From contig NC_003283.11 of NCBI RefSeq assembly GCF_000002985.6, positions 13,330,001 to 13,394,000 on the forward strand: 64,000 nucleotides of DNA, written 5' to 3'. The notes under the pieces are model-generated. The model saw only the letters and a program-made list of their open reading frames with translations. It did not search any database and was not told the DNA's origin. Source of the DNA: Caenorhabditis elegans (taxonomy: Eukaryota > Nematoda > Chromadorea > Rhabditida > Rhabditidae). The position numbers were made by a program, and so were the translations under genes. Shown in pieces: positions 56,649 through 64,000 of the stretch (position 1 is its first letter; each line of letters opens with the position of its first letter).

Positions 56649-59484
56649 TTACAAAAGCATTGGTGGGGGTGGAGGTGGTGGTTGGAAGTTATTTCCATTG
56701 GAATATCCTCCCATTGAAGATGAACTGGATGCTAACGATTCAAGAAGAGCACCAGTTTCCGAGTTGAGAATGTTCTTGAAATCAATTGATTCGCTCTGAA
56801 AAAGAAACAATATTCATCTTTGATGTACATTTTTTATTGACAATGAGAGAAAATTGTCTTAATTTTGTCAAGATTTTCAATTTTTTTAAAATCAATTTTT
56901 TGTTTAATTTACAAATGAAAGCATCCATTCCCTTTAACTACCTCATTTTTGTTTTCATTCGAAACACTCAAGAATTCTACAGTATCTAAATGAGCTTCCG
57001 GTCTTTTAACTTCAGTATAGTTTATCAACAAAACCTATAGTACAAAATTGATTAGTTAGTACTACTCGGCTACTAGTTTTTACGTTTTTGTGGCAGGTAA
57101 ACAACTTTTTTCAAGTAGACTGTATTTTACATTTGAAAGAATCATGTGTGGTTTGTTTCTGTTAATTAGTCGGGATAAAGGCAAAATTTTTGAAAAAAAA
57201 GAGTAGGCTAGGACATCAAATTTCAGAGTTTACAGAAATATTGAACATTAAGGATAATTTTTTGATGGCATGAGGTCATACGAGTTTTACTGTTAGACTT
57301 CAGTAAATGAACACGTCACTGAATAATGGATTTCCCGAAATTTTCGTAGGTCGAAAAGAAAGACCTTCTGAATACAAGTCAGTCAAACGGAAATTTGGAA
57401 TTTTAATAACAACTTTCAGGATAAATTAATTATCCAGCTGAAATTTTTTTTTGCATTTAAAATTTTAAATTTAAACAATTCACTAACAAAAAAAACAAAC
57501 CTCTTCTGTGTTGTTTTCCTTCTTCTTTCGTGGCTTCCTTCCTCTCGAGGAGTTTGCTTTATGAGCTGCCAATCGTTCCTGTAGCCGATCTCCACTGATT
57601 CCAAGATTCGAAGCTCGCATTCCTTCCAACTTTTGATCCCATTCTGAAAAAAGTAACCGTTTGGGTCGATCTCGATACTATTACCTTTCAAACTTTTAAA
57701 TTCAGGCTGCGGATGGCACGTGTTTAAATGACGTTTCATGTTTCCCTTGTACACTGTCACAAAATCACAATCTTCGCAGATATAGGCATCTTGAAGTACT
57801 GCAGTTTCTGTTGATGTTCTTTCTGTGTTCTCGAGCATTGGTGTCGGGTATGGTTCGTATGCGGAATTGGAATATTCTCCTGGAGAGCACAAGTCTGAAG
57901 AGTTGGCTCCATAGAATGAGGAAGATGGAGGTGAAATTTTTGGTGAATTCATCATTCCACCACTCATTGAAGAAGAATCATGATCATTGTATTCATGTTG
58001 ATACATTTCATTTTGTTCCTTCTTTACCTTCTTTTTTGGAGATTGTTTTTCATGAGCTTCAACTCGATGCCTTTTCATTGGCTCTGCACTCTTTCGACAC
58101 TGATTTATATGTCTTCTGATGTTTCCTTTGTAATGACTAATAAATCGATCACAAAACGGGCAAACTGGTGACATTCCATCGGCTCCGGTGGTTATTGCTC
58201 CAGACTTGATAGCTGCATCAGTACCAGGGATCGGTGGATTCACACCTTGCGCAAGGGCATCTAAATAGTTTCTGCCAATTATTTCACGACACTTCTCATT
58301 TCGTCCAATGTGCCCCGTGAGACTTCGACGTGATGGATAGACACCTCGACAAGCCATACACATCACGCGTTCTTCGTCACCGCTTTCGAGATCAGTGTTG
58401 TTTAGATCAATCCCGAGTGGTGGAGTTCCTGAGCCAGCGGATCCAGATGACGTCAAAGCGGGACTATTCAGAGAATTCTGAAAATGGTATATTTAGCAAT
58501 ATATACAGGAAAATAAATATTTCTCTTTGATGTCCTACAATCCGACAATCTAAACTATGTAGTTAAATTAGATTTATCAAAATTTACATCAAATATCATA
58601 AAACAAATATCGTAGAAATATACCATTCCCATATTTTTATGTATTATTTCTAGAGATAATTTAATAAAAGCTTAGTCAACTTTTCCAGCTACATAGCCTT
58701 ATTTCAGTCTCTTTTTACAACTTATTGCTTGGTTTCTGTTAGAGATTTCATTTAAAAAAATTTAACTACAGTGCTGTAGAAAAAATCAAATATTTTGTCA
58801 GCTCACTTATTGATTAAAAAAAAATTTTCAAGATATGATCTGCAGAAGATGAGCAATGCAACAAGCTAACACTTTTTAATTATAAAATTTCAAATGAAAA
58901 CTCACATCGTCTGAGGGTGAAACAGTTGCAGCTGAAACAGAATTATTCCTTAATGTTTCTGCGCTACTGTTACTGGTGCTTCTATGCACTCCATTCGTAG
59001 ATTTTTGTGTCGCCGGTCGAAGTGGTTCAGGTCGAAGAACTTGTTGTTGTAATTGTTGTTGTACATTACTTGCTTGTGCAACTTGAGCAGCCAATATAAG
59101 CTGTTGAGTATTTGGTACACCGGACAGAGATGGAGCATAAAATTGTTGGCCAGCGGCATAACCGGATGTCCTTGGATAATATGGACTTGAATTTGTAGAA
59201 AGCCCTGGTACTGTTGGCATGTAACCTGTCGCAGTGGCACGGTAAGCATATGGTGGATCAAATCGTACTGGAGGATCATAGGAATTACCAACCAATGGTT
59301 GAATTTGGGGTTGCTCGAAAAGAACTGATTGAGATAATTGCTTTCCAGACCATTGTTCTGGATAGACAGAATGATCACTCAACATCGCATACGTGGATCC
59401 AAACAGTTCTGATGTTCCTGTAACGGCTGACGACGACGTTTGAGCGTGCCAAGGTGAGAAGGATTCAATCTGTTGACCAGACAT
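56649..59484 (-). CDS. somi-1: Three-zinc-finger nuclear protein
   Basis: Predicted nuclear regulator of about 553 residues. Exons: 58906-59484, 57685-58477, 57501-57643 and 56649-56795. The start MSGQQIESFSPW follows an acceptor ATTTTTCAG, likely a trans-splice or 5' UTR site. The first exon is Gln/Ser/Tyr/Pro-rich (for instance NVQQQLQQQV). Three widely spaced fingers follow: MCMACRGVYPSRRSLTGHIG, CPFCDRFISHYKGNIRRHIN and CEDCDFVTVYKGNMKRHLN. The last ligand is Cys in the first two (CCHC); in the third, HLNTCH could use Cys or His. Basic segments KQSPKKKVKKEQ and RGRKPRKKK could be a nuclear signal and AT-hook-like contact. A poly-Pro tail precedes the stop. SOMI-1 is known genetically as a factor needed for effects of overexpressed let-7-family microRNA mir-84. 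The symbol relies on gene-order recall. Confidence 0.85.
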
Positions 59485-59929
59485 TTTCCCCTGAAAAATG
59501 TTCAATTATTATACTTCACAATGACCTAGATCAGTATTTTTGTACTCTTGTATGCCTCAAAAGTACTCGAGTCTGAGAAGGTGTCGCGCGAGAGGTACAA
59601 GTGGCTACTGATTCTGTGGGAAGATAAGGGAACCAGTAAACAGTATGGATGGTTCGGAGAACATAGAGAAAAATAATTTAGGTAGAGAAGGGGAAGATTA
59701 ATGAATCAACCAGAGGAGAGTAAATCAGACGTGATAAAAAGTGATCATGGAAATGATTGGAGGGTCGATGGAAAGAAAGCTGCGTTGATTGGGGGGAGCG
59801 CAATGTGGTGGACACTAAAGATAAGGAGAAGTTTGAGAAATTGAGTTTAATAAAAAATTCGTGAGCTTTAAAAGAAAAAAATGAGACAGACTAATAATGT
59901 AGTTTAGTGCTTCAGAAGTATAATCTCGG

Positions 59930-60180
59930 CAATTCCCGGCAGCTTCTTCCCCAAGTTTGGACCTTTTCAGCTTCTTACCCAACTCTTGCCAACTTCTAAC
60001 CCAGAGTATGCCCAAGTCTTACCCAACTTCAACAATTCTAGTGTAAACTCCCTCGCCCGTGTCTTGCCCAAGTCTTAGCCAAGTCTTGGCAACTCCTTAT
60101 AAATGTTTTTATTTTTTGGGCAAGGCTTGGGTAAGAAGTTGCGAAGCTTTGGGTAGGAAGCTGGCGGCAAACGCCGAGAA
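59930..60180. repeat. Degenerate CCAAGTCTTGCC repeat with inverted copy
   Basis: Variants of the motif CCCAAGTCTTACCC or GCCAAGTCTTGGC recur several times (59945-60090). From about 60118 the complement appears (GGCAAGGCTTGGGTAAGAAG, then CTTTGGGTAGGAAGC). The two halves could pair around the AT-rich centre near 60100. It resembles a dispersed repeat family rather than a gene. Confidence 0.6.
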
Positions 60181-63100
60181 GATGTGAAATCTATTGAATT
60201 TGAACCTTTCCAGCAAATATATGACAGATCTTTAAATTTTTAAATCCAGAATACAAAAATAATCAGAAACATCCTGTTTCCTAAAATAAAAAGTAATTAC
60301 TCGGAAAGCTCGTACGTGTTCTGGTCTAGATTGATCTTGCTATAAAATAGTTAATGATTTTTAGAAAATTATCACAAAATTAATTGGGCCTTTGGAATTT
60401 GTAATAGAAAAACTTACGTAGTATCCGTACCCCAAAGCTTGATAACCATTTAAAAAAAAACAAACGTGGCCTTATTCACAAATTTAGAAATGGTAGTTTT
60501 TAAGCTTTCATGAATTTTGAAATTTAAAAAAATTATTAACATTCAAATTCAAGCAGCTGAATTTTTATTCTCAAACACGTATAACAAAACTTCCAGAACT
60601 ATGGAAAAACTACTAACCGCTCTAGAACTTTTTTCGAAAATTTGCATATACAATTTAAGTTCTATCACTATTATCATAATCCGGTGGCCTCTATAGTCAC
60701 AAAAATAAAAAGTAAAAGTTGGAAGTTTGGAAATTCCAACTGGTCACAAGACAACGCTCGTAAATCAAACTTTTTCATGAAAAAAGAGAAAACCGAGAGG
60801 GGGACAAAAGGTCAAATTAACTTTTAATGCTTAAGATGGCGGCGGTCGAAGCTAATTTGCCGGAGAAATATATGACAGCGAATGGTCTATGAATGTTCTG
60901 GAATTTCGACTTAAAAAAAGTAAAAAAGCTAATGAAAAATTTTGTTGAAATATAGAAACTTTCATGTAAGGTAAGAAAAATCGTAGTAGTAGTAACCCGT
61001 AGTAAGTGGAGACGTAGAGAGGAGAATGTTGCGAGATGGTATCACATTTCCTTACCCTAACGATGCATGCTATCGGTTCAAGGTCTTCCTGTGCCTCCTA
61101 CAACTACCCACATACCTACAGTATTCTTTCTTGGAGACTTAGAGACGTTATGGGGGAGCGCCACGGCTCTTCTCTTCCCTCCCACCACTTGTCTGATGTT
61201 TTATCAGTGCAATGGACATTGGGGCACCCAAGGTTAATGGGCGGAGCTTTTGGAATGATTGGACCTATGACCGTATCCTTCAGTGTAGGTTAGTGAGTTC
61301 ATACCTTATTATTCAAATCATTCAAGTTTTCAGCCACTTTTGTGTTGTTATTGTCGTTGCTGGTGATAATGGGTGGTTTGAGCATGCAACTCCCTGTAAG
61401 ATTATGATCATTTTCTATCATCTCTTTCAGGAGAGAAGACGGAGGTGAAGAAAATGGGAAAGAAAAAAACGAGGGAAAGGGTCAAGAAAGGGATAGAGGG
61501 AGGAAGATAAAAGAGAGACTAAAATATAAAGAGAAATAGAGGAAGAGTGACCAATTTGAAAATGAAAGGGAAAGGAGAAATGGGAGGAAAAGAGAAGAAG
61601 AAGGAAAAACACAGATGATGAACTTTTTCCGATTTTCCCACGGTATCCTCTCTCTGTTCTTTTGTCAGAATTTTTTAAAGGAAAAGTAGCTTCTGGTAGT
61701 TTCTAGCTCTTGCCCCATGCTTTCAATAACCAAATCAGTCGTCCGAATTGCATGGCGAAGGGCTCCGGATGTAGATGTAGCGTCGAAGTCTTCTACAAGC
61801 CCCTCCCGAAAACTAAATTTGTGTTAGACGCTCGATGTGTATGCGGGCTCTTGTTGAGACGAACAAACTCACTTATTTGACATTTTGTTCCATGCCATCC
61901 GCTAGTCTCCACCACCAGCAATAGAAGCAACAGAAGCAACAGCAGTCACCACACTCTCCCTCCAACAATATTTTTTACAGTAGTCTAGTCAAACGGAAGG
62001 GGACGAAAAATCGTCGATCTCCGTCGTGAAAAGGTGAAACATTTCGCGCAAAGTCATGGTGTGTGTGTGGACACAACCGACTGGTCACATGAAATGTGAA
62101 AAGCCATAGAAATTCAAGGTTGAAGTTAAGTTAGCGACATTGGATAGTTTTGCTGCTATTCTCACTGCTTCTACTGGTCAAACAAAAAGCAAAGAATCGC
62201 CGCGCTAATCACGCAATATTTAAGACCTTGAAAAACTATATTTTTTGCGAGAAAATATCCTTGAAGCACGTAGTTTTGAAACAAAGGTTCCTACTGTACT
62301 GGAATCGGATATTTTTCATTTAAATTAGGGAAAAAATTTAATGAAAAAAATATTTGGAATATTGTTGAAAATTTGTTTTTTATTAAAATTTTATAAAATA
62401 AAAAAACATCTATGATTTTAGGTTTTGATTTTACTCGGGTTGGGAATTGTCATTTAATTTTTCTCTTACACTCTCTTTGAACAATATGCTCAAATTCAAT
62501 TTCACGGAAGAATTTTTTTCAGTTTTTTACCGAATCATTGATATAAAACAGAACATGGCCTGAATGTGCCATATTGAAGCTCTTGCTCAACATTTTCTGG
62601 GTATATCAAATGTATGGCACAAATTATTTCTGGTTTGGGTTCATCTCTATGCTTTGCGGTAATTGGAGAGGTCAGATTATAATGCGCATGTGGTGGTTCA
62701 CTGTCACATTGGCTACACCTGTCTAAGTACCTTCATATTTATAAAATCAGATTTTTGATGCTCAGAGCGGTGGTTTTAATCAGAAAAAGAATTTGAAAAA
62801 ATAATAGATTGGGCCAGCATTTATCCACATAACCTCGGTCAATTAAGGTTTGCAAAAAAGTTTTTAGTTCTATGATGCTTTCATTTTCACTTGAGCTATA
62901 TAAGTTCACTTAAAACTAAAACGTCTACATTAATATTAAGTTATTATTAAGGTACATAATATTAAGGTACAGAAAATTTTGAATTTTCAAAACTTCGAGG
63001 AAGTTTCAAAAATTCAAGAAATTGTGAAAGCTGTTCGAACTGTGAAACATAAAGTTCAATTCGTTTGAAAAATCGCTACATCGTTTGTGGAACCGGTTTG

Positions 63101-63732
63101 TCCCCCTGATGTCCACCATCTTTTCCTTCTTTCTTTGAAACTAACCATAAAACCTACTCGCAATCCAATCAAAATTCGAAACACTTCAGGACATGCGTTC
63201 ACAAAGAGATAGACAATGAAAAAACAACAAATATGATGAAAAAAGATGATCATGATAGAAGGAAAGAGGAAGATATTTTGAAGAGTACGTGTTGGATACG
63301 GGGTAAATGAGGGTACGGGAAGGTGGTTGGGGGATAACCGGGGAGGAAAATTGAGGCAGTTGGCAACATTGAGAGGTCCCTATGGGAAGGGACACACACG
63401 GGAGGGAGATACAAGAGTGAGAGAGATACGAGGAAGATACGAGTCAATCGGACAGACCGACGCAACAGTTGCATTCGGAGAGGCCAACGTCGACCCGATG
63501 CGACGTCGACGGTGGTGATGGTGGCTGCGGCGGCGGCGACGACGGCGGTAGCTGTTGCTGCAGTAGCAATCGAGGGGCATGTAGTGATAGTGAGACAGAC
63601 AATCTATTCGGACGTGTTAGAATGCTAGTTGGCGAAAGAGCGGCGACGATTGGGACGAGTGTGGGGCCCGAAGGATGAACGACATGGCGAGAATCAGAGA
63701 AAACGGCCCCATGGCGTCGTTGTAACACAAAC

Positions 63733-63777
63733 CGCACACACTCACACACTCACACACACACACACACACATACACAC
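63733..63777. repeat. CA microsatellite
   Basis: Forty-five bases of mostly (CA)n with ACT and TAC interruptions. It is a simple dinucleotide repeat. Confidence 0.9.
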
Positions 63778-64000
63778 AGAACTACGCACGACACGGATGA
63801 TGGCGTTGGAATTGATAGGATAAGTTAAGGGTTGATGGATTCGTTACGGTAGATGGTTCTTTGATCAAGTGTTTTAGTCTGAACGAGTGTCACGTAACGT
63901 TGACCAACTTTTTTAATATTTACATCAACTGTTTCTAGATCCATCAGAATTGGTTTCAGAAGTTTCCTGAATCCAGATTTTTTCTTGCTCTTTTTAGATT

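Larger units (their letters stand above)
59485..64000. other. Upstream region without supported gene
   Basis: About 4.5 kb upstream of the zinc-finger gene. It includes a degenerate inverted-repeat cluster (59930-60180), AT-rich stretches, a GC-richer segment (61100-61300), a trinucleotide-rich GC segment (63480-63580: GGC/GGT runs) and a CA repeat (63733-63777). Frames in the 63.2-63.8 kb segment are low-complexity and contradict each other on both strands, so I do not call a gene. It may include a noncoding first exon and enhancers. Confidence 0.4.

Noticed and set aside
63444..63749. Pro/Ser-rich minus-strand frame and a Gly-rich plus-strand frame over the same GC-rich segment
   Set aside because: Both strands are open because the segment is trinucleotide-rich. 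No homology or splice support distinguishes either one.
1..64000. tRNA, rRNA or CRISPR features
   Set aside because: No box A/box B pair with GGTTCGA-type arm was seen, no ribosomal sequence, and the only regular tandem array (35910-36460) has no spacers, so it is a minisatellite and not CRISPR.

Overview
The window reads as nematode DNA, almost certainly Caenorhabditis elegans. It is AT-rich, and most genes have many short introns with GT donors and TTTCAG acceptors. Several starts sit just after an acceptor-like TTTTGCAG, as expected for spliced-leader addition. Gene families typical of worms are abundant: nuclear hormone receptors, str/srg/srx chemoreceptors, TWK potassium channels and ligand-gated channels. 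From memory, the adjacent set of an IRF2BP-like gene, cathepsin Z, soluble guanylate cyclase and a zinc-finger gene matches tag-260, cpz-2, gcy-34 and somi-1 on chromosome V. The K2P channel and the cathepsin B-like gene to their left match twk-43 and a neighbour. These names come from recall and protein features, not a database search. Exon phases were summed by hand and give continuous reading frames for the main models.

Layout: 0-3.4 kb holds two tandem paralogous nuclear receptors on the minus strand, the first cut by the window edge. 6.4-7.9 kb is an ABHD10-like alpha/beta hydrolase (+). 8.0-9.7 kb is a str chemoreceptor (-), divergent from a Cys-loop channel subunit (+, 10.2-13.0 kb). 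14.5-26.0 kb is a large K2P potassium channel gene (+) with two possible first exons and long introns. 26.2-28.0 kb is a cathepsin B homologue (-) that has lost its catalytic residues and has GATA sites upstream. 29.4-29.8 kb is a small secreted-protein gene (+). 31.2-33.3 kb is an SLC22-type transporter (+), and 33.7-34.7 kb is an srg-like receptor (+).

35.5-40.0 kb holds a broken srx copy interrupted by a 29-copy 19-bp minisatellite, followed by an intact srx paralogue carrying a fold-back element in an intron. 40.6-42.9 kb is the IRF2BP homologue (-), with about 7 kb of mostly noncoding DNA upstream and an orphan 5' exon at 50.0-50.2 kb. 51.1-53.0 kb is cathepsin Z (+), tail to tail with an atypical soluble guanylate cyclase (-, 53.1-55.8 kb). 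56.6-59.5 kb is a three-zinc-finger protein (-). The last 4.5 kb has no gene I can support.

There is no operon-like functional unit. The recurring theme is chemosensory and neuronal signalling (chemoreceptors, ion channels, oxygen/NO-type cyclase) with secreted or lysosomal proteases between. The most noteworthy observations are the dead cathepsin B, the cyclase whose first coding exon is only the start codon and whose catalytic Asn/Arg are replaced, the altered selectivity motif in the channel, and the minisatellite in the broken srx duplicate. I did not find a convincing wholly new biological system.
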